Below are positions 35,167-47,754 of a DNA stretch of 64,000 bases, piece after piece. Position numbers and translations under genes: made by a program. The DNA is taken from positions 62,001 to 126,000 of the forward strand of contig NW_008805090.1 in assembly GCF_000004825.1 (NCBI RefSeq), written 5' to 3'. Under the pieces are notes generated by a model that was given only the letters and a program-made list of their open reading frames with translations, was not told where the DNA came from and searched no databases. Source of the DNA: Heterostelium album PN500 (taxonomy: Eukaryota > Evosea > Eumycetozoa > Acytosteliales > Acytosteliaceae). Numbering within the stretch: position 1 is the stretch's first letter; every line of letters begins with the position of its first letter.

Positions 35167-38100
35167 ATGAATAATATACAATCTGACTCTAACAACACTA
35201 CCACCACTACAACCACACCAACCACACTTAACACACACGCAAATGATACTACTTTAATTAGTAACAATAGTAATAACAATAATAATAATAGTAATAATAA
35301 CAGTTGTAGTAACAGTAGTAATACTTCACCTACTATATTTGGTTCTGGGGAAAATAGTAATAGTGGTAGTCCTTCGTTGTTTTTGAATAGTGGTGGAAAT
35401 AGTGGTGGTGTTCCGAATTCACCGTCCACAAAGAGATCTTCAACCATTACAATGGGCACCAACAAAGTGTTGTTTGATAAAGACGATCCATTTATGTCAA
35501 AGACCTACTCGTCTACCACCACACAACTGCTCCAACCAAAGCCCAGCTCTATATCACAACCTGTATCACCATCCAATAGTTTCATAGACAACAATATGAT
35601 CAATAAAATAACTGCTACATTATCGCCACCACCACCAACAACATCGACATCAACACTGCAATCCACACACCAGAGTAAACTCGAAAAAGAGCTACTCGAC
35701 TCACTCTTAAACTTTCCATCGCCACCCAGAGATTCACCATTGACACAATCACTGCTACCCTCACCAAGATCTCAAAGCAACAGCAGCAGTAACAGCGGTG
35801 GTGGTGGTGGTGGTGGTGGTAGTCAGATTTGGAATTTTGCATCACATAAACGTGGACCTAGCGATGTCACTTCTGTCGTTTCTAATACAACAGTCATTAT
35901 GCACCGAAAGATGAGTAATCCATTAAGTTTGAGTACTTCTGCAATTCCCGAAGAAGTGAGCACTTCTGAGACCGTTTCCATACTGACATCAGCAACAACG
36001 ACAGACTCAAATAATGATGTAGTCATTCCAACAACAAATGAAGTAGCTGCGACAACAGCAACAACAACAACAACAACTACTACAAATACACCTATAGTTA
36101 GTGGAGGAGGAAGTAGTAATTCCCCGAAATTAGTTATTCCACAGTTGAATTTGACGTTGGCACCACCACCTCCTACGAAACCAATGTTGTTCTACGATGA
36201 CGATGAGAGTAGTAGTTCAGAGGAGAACTTCTCATATGGCGATAGTACTTCAGACAGCGAGAGTGAGAGCGACTCTGAACCGATCATTGACGATGTAGAA
36301 GACAAATTGATTCCAACCAAAGACATTAGCACACAACTACTATTGGATCTGAATGAGAAGCTATTGTTACAAATACTCTCTTACCTCCATGCTGAGGATT
36401 ATTGTATACTATATAGAATCTGTAAACAAATGAATACCTTTATCAATCAGAATCAAATACTTTGGAAAGATTTAACTTTATACTATTTGAAAAAATATCA
36501 AGGTATGTCGTGTTGTTTTATTTTTTAATCAATATCCTATCTTATCGATTCATACATTACTAATACAATTCAATACAATTCATTTCTAGATGTATTCGAT
36601 GTAAATGTTTGGGATGAAGAGATGATTAGTCAGTCGAATGTAATGTCATTGACACCGATTATGGGAATCAGTTCTGGCACAAAAGTAACCAAGGAGAATA
36701 CAAAGATTAGAAGTTCAACACTGTTGTCAAAAGATCAGAGAAAATCTGTGCTTGACATCAATACTACTGTTGTCGGTAAGAGAACTACCTATCTGCCGAG
36801 TGGAAAGAGTGGTATGGTTGTTGGTACTATTTCTTCTGGTAGTTCACTTACACTTGGCGGAGGAGGAGGAAGTGGTGGAGCTAACAATAATGGAGGTGGA
36901 CAGGGTGGTGGAATGGTGAATAGTCAGTCGATGAGTGCACTGTCGTCTTTGAATGGCGCCATTGGAAGTCATGTGATGATGATCAACAGTGCACTGAGAA
37001 GATTGACACCGTTGACCAGTGTTCCACCTACCAACGAGGTGACAGAGTTTATCGATAGTTGCCATACATTCCCATTGGATCTGTTGATACGCAAACTACT
37101 CCAGCGATACATGGTGCCTAGAACCTATCAGAGTCACTACACTGACGTTGAATGGCGCAAGATGGTGGAAGTTCCTATTCAACTGAGAGTCGGTAAACTC
37201 CTGAGAAAAGTAGTTGATCACAAGCAAATAGAGTTTGATTATACATCGCTTTTGATCATAAAGTCGTTCATCAAAGGTTTCTTGGTACCCACTTCAGAGA
37301 TGGCAAGAGGTTTAAATCAAAGTATACAAAAGAAGGTAATGTCAATGTGAATCGAATATCAAATTGAACTCAATTCTCTAACAAATATGTATCAATCAAT
37401 CAATCAATCAATTATAGATTACTTTAACAAAGTGTTTAGATATCTCAAAGTTATCAGAAGGATTGTTGACAAGAATATTTAGATTACTCGATTTGAATAC
37501 ATGTTGTTCAGTATTATATGTTTGTAAGAAATGGAATCGATCGATGAACAATGGAAATCTATGGGAGCATCTTTATAATCAATATAAGAGTAGATTATGT
37601 GATGGTATGTTTATTTATTTTTAAAATATTGATTATTTCATCCATCTAATTATTTAATTTTTTAGATGAAGATTCAAGTATTAGTATTTGGGAGGAAATC
37701 AATCCAGTTAATTATTATATCGATATAAATGCATCACTGAATATTAGTACACCGAATCTATCGTTGTCTCCACTGAATGTATCACCGTCGGTCAGTATCA
37801 GTGGATCCGCGGCTACTTCACCTTCGATCTCAATCAGTCCGTACACTCAATCCTCTAGTTCCTCATCGAATGTCATACCACCAAAGATATCGATTAGTAC
37901 AGATGAAAACAATGACACCGTCATTGCCATTGCTATTGAGGACACTTCCCTTGCCGGTAAGGAAGCTGCTGCGAAGCTGTTGGCGGATGGCACCACTGGC
38001 GGTAAGCACTCGGTGGATGGCGCCGAACCTGTGGTACCACAACAGGTACCGGTAGTGCTGCTACAAACCAGTGAAAGCGTTGAATCGATCGATGAGATTC

Positions 38101-39716
38101 TCAATAAAGATGATATTCTAAAGTTGGCGTCACCGAACAAGGCGGCACCCGACTCGCCAGGCACACCAAGAATCAAGTTGGTAACACTGAATCAACTCGT
38201 TGAGAAACTGACTTCGATCACAACAATCACAGATATATCAGAGGTGAATGCCTGTCTTACAACCTACAGAACGTTCACCTCAACGAGTAAGTTGATATAT
38301 AAACTATTGGAGCGATACCACGTTCCGAAACCCATAGAAGCTGCATCGATCTCTATAGCAGAGTGGAAGAAACGTATTGAGTATCCAATTCAACACAATG
38401 TATTCAAAGTATTGAAAAAGTTGATCGACGAACAATTTCATGACTTTAACCAAGCTGTCATCGATGTATTAAAGATATTCCTACGTTATATAATAGTAGA
38501 TAATACATCTTTAACAAACTATCTAAGAAGATCTTTCATAAAGAAAGTATGTATATTAACCATGGTTAGATAATTATATCATTGATTGATTATTAATTTT
38601 ATTTCTGATGATATTATTAGGTATTAAAAGTAGATATACAATCAAAGAAATCATCATCATCTTCTTCTTCTTCATCTTCAAAGTCATCGAGTGATTATAG
38701 GAGAATGACAAAGATGACTGGATTGAGAATGATGTCGTGGAAACCAGTTCAACCAAGTGAGATACTGACAATGCCAGCCGATGAGATTGCAAAGCAGTTG
38801 ACATTGATCGAGTTTGAGATCTACTCAAAGATTCAGACATCAGAGTTTCTAAATCAAGCATGGGTCAAAGAGAAGACCAAACATCTAGCAATGAACATTC
38901 GTGCTGCCATCGACAGATTCAATCAAGTAACTAAATGGGTATGCACAGTCATTGTTAAAGAAGAAAAGATTAGAACTCGTGCTAAATATATGAGTAAATT
39001 ATTAAAAGTTGCAAAAGTAAGTAACTATATATATATTTGAAACTTTGCAATATAACCTTTACTAATTTAAAATCTCTTTATTAAAGTGTTTAAGATCATA
39101 TTCAAACTATCATACATTAATGGCAATCTTGTCTGGATTGAACGAAGCACCTGTATTCAGATTGAAGCATACTTTTGCTGAAATGAAACCAAAAGTACAA
39201 AAGGTATGAACACTGTTAACATATAATTTAAATATTTCAAATATATTTATATCATCATTTAAAATGATTTAGCTATCTTCTGAATTACAAGCAATGATGA
39301 CAGTTGAAGGAAATCATGATACATATAGATCAGAGTTGGCATCAACTGATCCCAAACATCCTTGTATTCCCTATTTGTATGTAGAGCGTATTGACAATGA
39401 GTGAATGACCAACAATTTTAATTAACAATGTTTCTCTTCTTAATCAATTTAAAGGGGTGTATTTTTAAAAGATATAACATTTTTCCAAGAAAGTTCCATT
39501 GGTCAACCAACTGATGGTATCAATCTTAAGCAAAGTCAAAAGGTATATGGAGTGTTAAAGGTGATAAGAAATTTCCAAAAGAATGCATATACATTCGAGG
39601 AAAATACAAAATTACGCGATTGTCTTACTATTCTACAGGTTTTGGAGGAAGAGGAATTATATAGTTTGTCTTTGTTACGTGAACCAAGAAATTGTAAAAG
39701 ATCTGATCTTGTCTAG
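35167..39716 (+). CDS. Ras guanine nucleotide exchange factor with two F-box plus RasGEF_N modules
   Basis: Exons: 35167-36502, 36590-37335, 37418-37604, 37666-38546, 38621-39016, 39087-39203, 39273-39376 and 39455-39716; 4029 bases, 1342 residues, all phases close. A low-complexity Asn/Ser/Thr head fills residues 1 to about 390. Then come F-box 1 (about 393-445, LLLQILSYLHAEDYCILYRI), a RasGEF_N-like segment (about 590-694), F-box 2 (about 698-745, LLTRIFRLLDLNTCCSVLYV), RasGEF_N (about 945-1050) and the catalytic CDC25 domain (about 1100-1342, ADEIAKQLTLIEFEIYSKI, HPCIPYLGVFLKDITF). The catalytic domain activates Ras-type GTPases; the F-boxes suggest a link to SCF ligases (inference). The two modules arose by internal duplication. 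Confidence 0.92.
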
Positions 39717-39920
39717 AATTTAATTTAATTTTAGATATCAGAGTGAGCTTAAATAAAAAAAAGTGTACAATTAATTATATATAATTTCAAATTTAAACAA
39801 CTGTTGAATCTCAGATTGCGTGGCTGTTCCCACCTTTTGTGAAGATCAACCAAACACCTTTTTATATTTAATCTGAATGAAAAAAAAATAATTTGGTTTT
39901 GATAAATTAATTAATTAATC

Positions 39921-40944
39921 ATGAATAATAATAGGCTAATATTAAATAATATAATTAAAAACAATCACTATAATTTATTAAAGAATAAATCATTCATTAA
40001 TAAACCATTGATATCTGCAGTCAGCAATGAAATTATTCAACAGCATTTACATATTAATAGAAACGATAGGACTAGTAAATTGAAATCATTCTATTCTACT
40101 CCTATTGCTTGGAGTCTAAATAGATTTAATCATGGAGAGAATTCCAACCAACTATTATTATCTCCCAATACACATATTGGTAATGTAAGATTTATAAGAA
40201 TGCAATCTAAATCGCTCATCTCGAACGTGATGAGATCTTTGGTTACCACTGGAATTGGTTTTGCTTCACTGGCACTCTATAGTCTTTCTTTTACCGTTGA
40301 TTTTATCATGTCAACTGTAGGACCAATCGGTAAGATCTACACTACCCGAATGTAATATATATACAAATTGGTTAATAAAAATAACAATCAAATAATTAGG
40401 TGCAATATTAATTGGAAGATTAATATGGAAACTATATAACTATCGTAAGCTTTATAATCAGTTGATGATAGACGTACAGAAACATCGTGACAAGATACAG
40501 CAGGTAACTAGAGCACCGTTCCAACTTCCCAGTATCCAAGAGTGTGATTTCGATAAGAAGAAAGTGGTGCACTCTGATGGCACCAAAGAAACATTATTTA
40601 AATGTGTGTTCAACGTACCTGATAATGTAGCGAACGGTCATCCCGCAACTGTCGAGGTGTTGGCATTTAAATCACCATTCAACTTGATTGAAAGCAAGAA
40701 GAAGAACAAACCATTTAAAAAGGATTTAGTGATCTCTGCCATCAATCTTTACACCGCCTATGGAAAATCTTTTGTTGTCTATGAAGCACCCACTCAACTA
40801 GTCGAATCGTATGTCAACCGAACTGCATCCAAGAATATGCCAGTAGCTAATGACTCTAGTTACTACGACACCAAAGACATCAAAGAAGCAGATATCATTA
40901 ATGAAAAGAATTTTGATATCAAAAATAAGAACAAAAAGAATTAA
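39921..40944 (+). CDS. Orphan mitochondrial membrane protein
   Basis: Exons 39921-40329 and 40400-40944; 954 bases, 317 residues. The N-terminus is Asn/Lys/Arg/Ser-rich with almost no acidic residues for the first 45 residues, like a matrix-targeting sequence. A hydrophobic segment at about residues 105-155 (VTTGIGFASLALYSLSF and GAILIGRLIW, joined across the intron) anchors it. The C-terminal half is a soluble domain with alternating strands (LFKCVFNVPD, ATVEVLAFKSPFN, KSFVVYEAPTQL) and a Lys/Asn tail. The layout recalls small inner-membrane assembly or import proteins of the Tim21/Coa1 kind, but I see no diagnostic motif. Confidence 0.75.
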
Positions 40945-41138
40945 TAAGCAATCATCAAACAAACAACCAAACACCAAGCAATGAACAAATAAATCAAATG
41001 TAAATAAACAAAATGAATTGAACCAAAGATTAAATCAACCGTTATTATTTATATTATCTTTACATTATATCTTTTTTTTTTTGTTTTTATTTCCTTTTTG
41101 GTATATTTATTATTACTATTAATATTGGTATTAAATTA

Positions 41139-41993
41139 TTATTGAGTTGGGTTTGGTAAGTGATTGCTAAGGTAATAGATTTCTCTGATCTTTTCTGTTA
41201 CCTGTGCCAAATTTCTCTTCTCACCGGCAACTTTACTCAAAAACTTCAAATATGATGGACGAACAGTCTTTGGTTCCCAAACAAATGCATAAAACATAAC
41301 TGTAGTACAGAAACAGAATAATGCTGAATCACCATGCTTCCATGATTTAATCAATCTAAATGTTGTTGAAACGTTGATAGATGTTAGTTATTTATAATCA
41401 AATAAACTAAAAAAAAAAAGATCAATGATTTCTCTCACTTACCCTCTCTTGTGTGCAGCGTTAAATACTGATTCCAATGCTCTTGCGAATAGATATAATG
41501 CCATCTCTGTACTCTTTGAAAACATCATTGCTGCACCACTAAAGAAACCAGCGATAAGACTGTTCCAACCATCTTCTTTTCCTCTGATTGCACGCAACAA
41601 ACAATTGATTGCTTTGAATCCACCTGTATAGAATGCCAAGAACAATCCAAATCCAATTGGATCTTTATGTAACAATGATTGATTAATCAATTTTCTTGGA
41701 CTACAATCAAATAATTAATATTAGAATGTGAATCGGGTTAAAGAATTGTAATAACCAAAGGGTTTATAAACTTACTTTTTATATAATCTTCTCATGACGA
41801 GTCCAGATAGTAATGCGAGTGATGCTCTCATACCGTAACCAATCAACAAACCACGTGCCCATACTTTAAGACAACTTTGAATGCATGATCCTCTATGCTT
41901 ACAAAGTCTGGTATCTTCAGTGGAGATCATCTCCTCATTCTTTATTTCCTCTACAACATGTTGATCTTGTTGATTCTGATTTAATTCACTCAT
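41139..41993 (-). CDS. TMEM135-like membrane protein
   Basis: Exons 41993-41776, 41700-41443 and 41355-41139; 693 bases, 230 residues. An acidic cytosolic head is followed by CKHRGSCIQSCLKVWARGLL, a Cys/His motif like that at the start of TMEM135 proteins, then LIGYGMRASLALL, GWNSLIAGFFSGAAMMFSKS, LYLFARALESVFN and VWEPKTVRPSYLKFLSK. The last three are strongly TMEM135-like. The family acts at mitochondria, peroxisomes and lipid droplets in animals. Animal TMEM135 is about twice as long, so this is a half-length version, complete from ATG to stop with ordinary introns. Confidence 0.8.
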
Positions 41994-42530
41994 TTTTGTT
42001 GTTGTTGCGCTGCTGTGTTGTTGTTATATTCGAAAATTATAGAGTAATATAATATGAAAATGTAAAGAAGTAATAAAATAAAAAAACTATTGTTAATGGG
42101 TAAATAAACAATTGTCTATATGCATATTTTTGCACAAAAATCGATTGAAATTTATTTTTAATTTTTAATTTTTTTTTCATCTTTTTTTTTTAAATTTCTC
42201 ACCAAACTTTTATGTAAAGATATTTTGATTCATGCGCATAATTATTTTCATCGGGAATAAAAGGCAAACGAGATGCTCTTCCTAATTTGGTTTAATTGAA
42301 CTCACAATCAGCCGGTTAGTTTACTTTGATTTAATTAAACATTGATTTTTTTTAATATAGTGAAATAGTTTTTGTCTTTTTTTTTTTTGTTTTCTTTTTA
42401 AAGAGAAGGTTTAATTGATAGAGTAACTACTATTATTCTCTATCATATCAAAATTGCTGCCTTGTGATATCTATTACAAAGTTTTTTTTTCTTTTGATTA
42501 TATTATTATTAAAATTTATTATATATTTGA
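41994..42530. other. Intergenic, no gene seen
   Basis: Upstream region of the TMEM135-like gene and 3' flank of the syntaxin gene. AT-rich with T runs. Nothing else recognised. Confidence 0.6.
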
Positions 42531-43465
42531 TTATTTTTTCTTTAATATAGTTAAAGAAATAACAACTAAAATAACAAAAATAGCAGCTAGAATACCAATC
42601 ATTAACCATTGTACTTTACTACTTGTCGCCTCCATCAATTTATCTAATCTTCTCATGACTCCACCGAGTGCACCTTGTGACTTGGCTGCACGATCACCCA
42701 GTCTATCTAAAATATTACCTTGAATCTCTGCTTCATTTTTCATGGCATGACCCATTTCACCGATGATTGCAACACCTTGTGCCAACTCTTCTAATTCTTG
42801 ATCTTGATTATTGAAATATTCCTATTATTTAAAAACAAATAAAGATATTAGATATTTTATGATTGATTTAACTAAATGACTTACTTGTTGAATTTGCATA
42901 TTCTCTCTTAAGAATTCATTGGTATCCTCCTCGTATGCTCTATTTATTCCAGAGTATTTCGATTCTCTCTGCATGTTTTGTCTTCTTTCGGTGTTGAGTA
43001 GTTCATTCTGTTTGTCACGCTCGATTTTGGCGGTGACTTGTTGTGAGCTCATGTCACGTTTGACATCATCTACGGCAGCTCTCGATTCTCTAATAAAACG
43101 TTTTCTCTTTTCAATCTCCATCATATCGATATTGAAACGATCTGGGAATTTCTCGACCACCAGAATCGAGTCCATCAGATCGTTGATATCTGCTTCCACA
43201 TCGTTCAATATTCTCTTTAACTCATTCTGACTCCATCTAAACTCTTCATTCTTGAATGTATTTGTGTCTAAAAGTGCTTGCCATCTCTGATGTAATGCTT
43301 GTAATCCTTTAATAGATTGTTGAATATTACTATTTTACACATAAACGATTGAAAATAATCATTAATACCTTATATCTTATTTATATAATCAAAATAGCTA
43401 TTAATCATCATTGCAATATATAATAATCTAACCTACCTTTGTCCAAAATAGTATGGATCTTGCAT
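42531..43465 (-). CDS. Syntaxin-6-like t-SNARE (Tlg1/STX6/SYP6 family)
   Basis: Exons 43465-43437 (29 bases), 43329-42885 and 42821-42531; 765 bases, 254 residues. The N-terminal Syntaxin-6_N three-helix domain is clear: MQDPYYFGQS at the start, LQALHQRWQALL, WSQNELKRILNDVEADINDL, FNIDMMEIEKRKRFI. The SNARE helix lies at about residues 165-225 (AQGVAIIGEMGHAMKNEAEI through LGGVMRRLDKLMEATSSKVQ). A single C-terminal membrane anchor (WLMIGILAAIFVILVVISLT) follows. The family works in endosome-to-Golgi traffic as a Qc-SNARE. The short first exon supplies the typical M-x-DP start. Confidence 0.92.
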
Positions 43466-43946
43466 TTTCTATTTAAAACTTTTTAATTAAGCTTAATAGT
43501 ATATATATTGATAAATAAATAAATAAAAATAGTTTTCTTGATTGTGATTGATTATATATATGTTATAGATATATATGAAAAGATTCTACAATTTGCACAC
43601 TACTTTTTAATAAAACAAAATAAAATAAAATAAAACAATGATTTAAATAATAAAATAAATAATTAATAATTAGCAGTTAATAAAAAATAAATATGAAGCA
43701 ACGTTGTATGAGGATAGTGCCATTAATTTGGGGTTTTTTTGTTTTTATTTTTTTTTTTTGAAAATTTTTCAAAAAATTATTATTATGTATGTAATGTGAG
43801 AGTTTTTGTTCAACTACCCAGTGAATTAGAAATCTAAGAAAGGAAAGTCAAATCTATTTTTGTTTAAAACAACAATTACATAACATTTATCTGATAATAA
43901 TCCAAAAAAATAAAATAAAACATATTTACTTATTTGTTTTAATTGA
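43466..43946. other. Intergenic, no gene seen
   Basis: Spacer upstream of the syntaxin gene and downstream of the dehydrogenase gene. It contains TA-rich runs and an AAATAA-type simple stretch (about 43615-43665). No gene signal. Confidence 0.6.
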
Positions 43947-44982
43947 TTATTTATTCTTTTTTGAAGAGTTGCAGAATTTCATTGAATCTACATTACCATC
44001 TGGATAACCGTAGTTTGTCAAGACTTGATATCCATCTTTCAATCTGAGTGGAACGGTGTTGAGAAGATAGACGAGGTAGTGAGTAGGTGTGTTATCGGTG
44101 ACCCATGGTGCGTTCTCGCTGATTGCATCCTTGAAGATGATGGCAGAGTCACGCGGTGATTTCATCATTGGCTTCTTCATGTCACCGAGAACGTCGCTCA
44201 TGTGAGTGTCGACCATGCCCGGTGCGATGTAGGTAACACCGATACCGTATGGAGCAAGTTCCTGACGGAGTGTGTTGGTCCAACCGTGACACCAGCTCTT
44301 CGATCCGACGTACGCTGGGAAGATGTGTGTGACGTAGGTAGAGAGTGAACCGACAACGACGATCTGACCGTGATGACGATCACGGAATCTCTGGAGCAAT
44401 GGGAGTATGGTGTTCAGTACACCATAGACATTGGTGTCGGTCAAGTAACGCACTTTTTCCTCATAGGAGAGATCGTTTGGTGCCGATGGCTCTGAAACGG
44501 CGGCATTGGCAATGACGACATCTACATTTGATTTCTTGTCGATCATATCGATCCATTGCTCCAGCTCTGATCGGTTGGTGACACCAATGGTTGTAGTCTC
44601 AACGGTGGCACCCTTGGCACGACACTGTTTGGCAACTTCATTCAATCTCTCTTGATTTCTTCCGGTCAAAGCAAGGAACTTACCTTTGGCTGCGTACAAC
44701 AACGCTAATTCCCTACCGATTCCACTTGATGCACCAGTACTAAATGATAAAAATATATGTAAATATAAATGTTTTTAATGTTGATGGTTAAATTGTTAAA
44801 AAGCTAATTTACATGATGATTGTCTTTGGTTCTGGGAATTGTTTTAATTTTAGTTGACCGATGATATGGAAGATTGGAGAGAACAAGATGAATAGTAAGT
44901 GAGCGAATGCACCGACCAACAACAATCCAATATCTGGTATGATCTTTTTGAAGGAAATTAAAAATTCTTTAAATTTATCCAT
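43947..44982 (-). CDS. Membrane-anchored short-chain dehydrogenase/reductase
   Basis: Exons 44982-44813 and 44739-43947; 963 bases, 320 residues. A hydrophobic N-terminal segment (IGLLLVGAFAHLLFILFSPI, about residues 18-38) anchors the enzyme, probably in the ER. The Rossmann fold follows: TGASSGIG cofactor motif (completed across the intron), LTGRNQERL, VDVVIANAAVSE (NAA in place of NAG), a catalytic Ser in VVGSLSTYV, and YVGSK (Tyr-x3-Lys). The substrate cannot be read from the sequence; anchored SDRs of this kind often act on lipids or steroids. Confidence 0.9.
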
Positions 44983-45309
44983 ATTTCTAGAATATATATG
45001 ATTTATCTATATTATATACACTATCCTATCTATTGTAATTACAATCTAAATGAAGAAGTGTGATTATATTGGCAATGAAAATCACCAGAGCCCCAAAAAA
45101 AACAACATTTTTTTTTACACAAAATAATTAAATAAAATTTAATATCTGTTAATGATTTTTAACCAATCGGCAATGATATGATGATGATTTTTGGAAGGGG
45201 GAATTAGTGGGGTTACGAAATATTAATTAAATTAAAGTGTGTAAAGTGAAAAACAAAAAAAATTACAAAACAATCATCATTCATTCATCAAGACAAGATA
45301 GCAAGCAAG
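44983..45309. other. Divergent intergenic region
   Basis: 327-base shared upstream region of the dehydrogenase and the REX1BD-like gene. AT-rich; no distinct element recognised. Confidence 0.6.
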
Positions 45310-46106
45310 ATGGATTATAATAATATCAAGATAAATGCAGACACTGAACAAGAATTTATAGATTTACTAAAGAATACTTCACCATCCGATATTCTATCGT
45401 TATTCTTTAATACACAATCACAAAGAGCTGCAATATACACGAGATTCAATAAGTATGTACATACTTATATTACAGTAGTAATCTTTATTAATGTTAAAAT
45501 ATATTTATTACAATGTAATAGTGGATTTAAACAATTTTTAGTTGATAATAATGAAGAAGAATATCAAAAGCTATGTACAAGTGTATCGACAATGATTTCA
45601 AAGATCTCAAAAGAGATCATTCATATTGAGAACTCGTTGAAAGATATTAAACCAAATTGGAGTGCAATCATCAATCAGCTAAGAGAGTTGGAGAAAGCTA
45701 AATTCCTATTGGTATGTTATGTTTATTTTCTTTTGATCGATCGGGTGGTGATCATCACAGAGTAATAAGAGAGATAATCGAGTTAATATTAATGTGTTAA
45801 TCTATTATTATTATTACTATTGTTTAGACATCACAACAACAGATATTGAAAACAGAGATACATTCAAATACATCGACAAAGAAAGATGAAGAAGGAAACG
45901 AATATAGTATGCCAACCACTGGTTGTTATCAAGAGCATATCGATCAATGTAATCAACAACTGACGGTTTGCAATCAACAACTTGCACAATGTATAAACGA
46001 AATCAACGAGAAACTTGAAGAACTACAATATGAATTACAAGATGATGAATCTGAAGTTACTACTCCTACAACATCTACTTCAACATGCAATCATGATCAT
46101 CATTAA
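45310..46106 (+). CDS. REX1BD-like protein (required-for-excision 1-B domain)
   Basis: Exons 45310-45452, 45522-45711 and 45828-46106; 612 bases, 203 residues. The core is all-helical: LSLFFNTQSQRAAIYTRFN, FKQFLVDNNEEEYQKL, INQLRELEKAKFLL and, near the end, INEINEKLEELQYEL. The order and spacing match human REX1BD (C19orf60) and Chlamydomonas Rex1-B, the latter linked to DNA repair. A low-complexity insert (about residues 118-140) and a Thr/His-rich tail are local features. Recognition is from memory of the family pattern. Confidence 0.75.
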
Positions 46107-46305
46107 TTAAACGATAAATATTTCTCTAGATTAATTAATCACAATCTTTAATTAATTTACAACTATTCTTTGTTTAAACATTATAATGATGATCATTTAA
46201 AAATTTACATTTATAATCTATTTTTTTTTAACAAGATGAAATCATAATGAATCTGTTTACTATTTCATTTTACTATTTCTATTACTATTACTATATTTAT
46301 TAAAT

Positions 46306-47754
46306 TTAAATATTTTGAAAATTTGGGTATGCAGGACCACCATGCTGATCCATGTCTATACCCATTAGTTCTCGAGTTGGGTCTATACGAAGAAGATTGA
46401 AACGTTTCATGAGCACAAATAGTATGCCCGATATCAAAAAACACCAAAGTGCAACACAAACGACACCGAGAAGTTGAACACCGAGTTGCTCTACGCCACC
46501 ACCGTAGAACAGTCCGTAGCTGTTGGTCGGTCTGACCAGTAGCTTCTCCAGATCGTTCTGTGTGGCAAACAGTCCAACACTGATGGCTCCCCACATTCCA
46601 CATGAGAAATGAATCGGTGCGGAATCGAGAGGGTCATCGATGCGCAGCTTCAGCAGCAGCTTCGATGTGCCGAGATAAACGAACGAGCTGACGCAACCAA
46701 TGACAAAACCCGCCCATGGGTCGACCATCGAGCAACTGGCCGACGCCGACACCAGTCCGCCCAGCAAGCCATTCACAGACTTGTTGACGTCGTACTTGCC
46801 GCTAAACAGCTTGATGACCATGAGCGTGGTGGCACACGATGCCGTTGCCGAGATGGTCATGGTGACGGCGGATCGCGAGGCAATAGCCATACGACCCATC
46901 GAGATTCCCAGTGTCGATCCTGTATTGTAACCGTAGAATCCATACCAAATGATAAAGGCGCCCAGTGTCGACAGGGTGATGCTGTGGCCGGGCAGTGGCT
47001 TCGGCTTGCCACTCTCCGAGTCGAACCGACCGATTCTCGGACCGACAATGTATGTTCCCATCAAGCCGACGGCACCACCCACCATATGTACAACTACACC
47101 ACCAGCGAAATCAACGATTCCATTGGTTCCGATGAGTCGCAGCCATCCGTCTTTCGACCACACCCAATGTGCGGTGATCGGATAGATGATGGCGGACATC
47201 ACCACCGTATATATCAAACAACTATTTATATGTACTCGTTCTGCCAGCGAACCACTAACAATAGTGATGCTGGTCGTTGAAAATGCCCATTGAAAGGCAA
47301 AAAATGCTAAATTATCATATCTAATCAAAAAGAAATGTGATGTACCCAAAAACGGATTATTATTATGTCCAAATGCAAATGCGAACCCAACCGCCCAAAA
47401 TATCAGTGATCCAAATGCTGTATCTATAATGCTCTATAATAATAATAAATAAATTATGAATATCAAAGATTTGTTGATTTGTTTTTTCAACAACAGAAGA
47501 ATATATTTTGTTTAAATTACTTTTATAATTATACTTTTGGCATTCTTTGCCCTAACTACACCTGCTTCAAGCATACAATATCCTGCTTGAGTGACTATAT
47601 ATTATAATAATTAATCAATTATTAGTTGTTTTTGATTAACCTAAAGAAAAAAAAAGGAATAATTACAGAAAACTAAAAAAGTTGCACTTAAAACCCATGA
47701 ATCATCGACTGCTGCCTGAAAAGAATCAGATGGAGAGAAATCTAGATACTCCAT
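46306..47754 (-). CDS. Ammonium transporter (Amt/Rh superfamily)
   Basis: Exons 47754-47667, 47594-47521 and 47433-46306; 1290 bases, 429 residues. About eleven membrane helices are expected. Family signatures: [13 protein letters not shown] (joined across intron 1), [48 protein letters not shown] with the first pore His, and [20 protein letters not shown] with the second. Amt proteins carry ammonium across plasma or endomembranes; in Dictyostelium they control ammonia signalling during slug and culmination stages. Which of amtA, amtB or amtC this matches I cannot say. The length is close to the usual 430-460 residues. Confidence 0.95.

Noticed and set aside
46609-47280. 223-codon plus-strand frame opposite the ammonium transporter
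   Set aside because: Antisense shadow; the minus strand shows the full Amt pattern.
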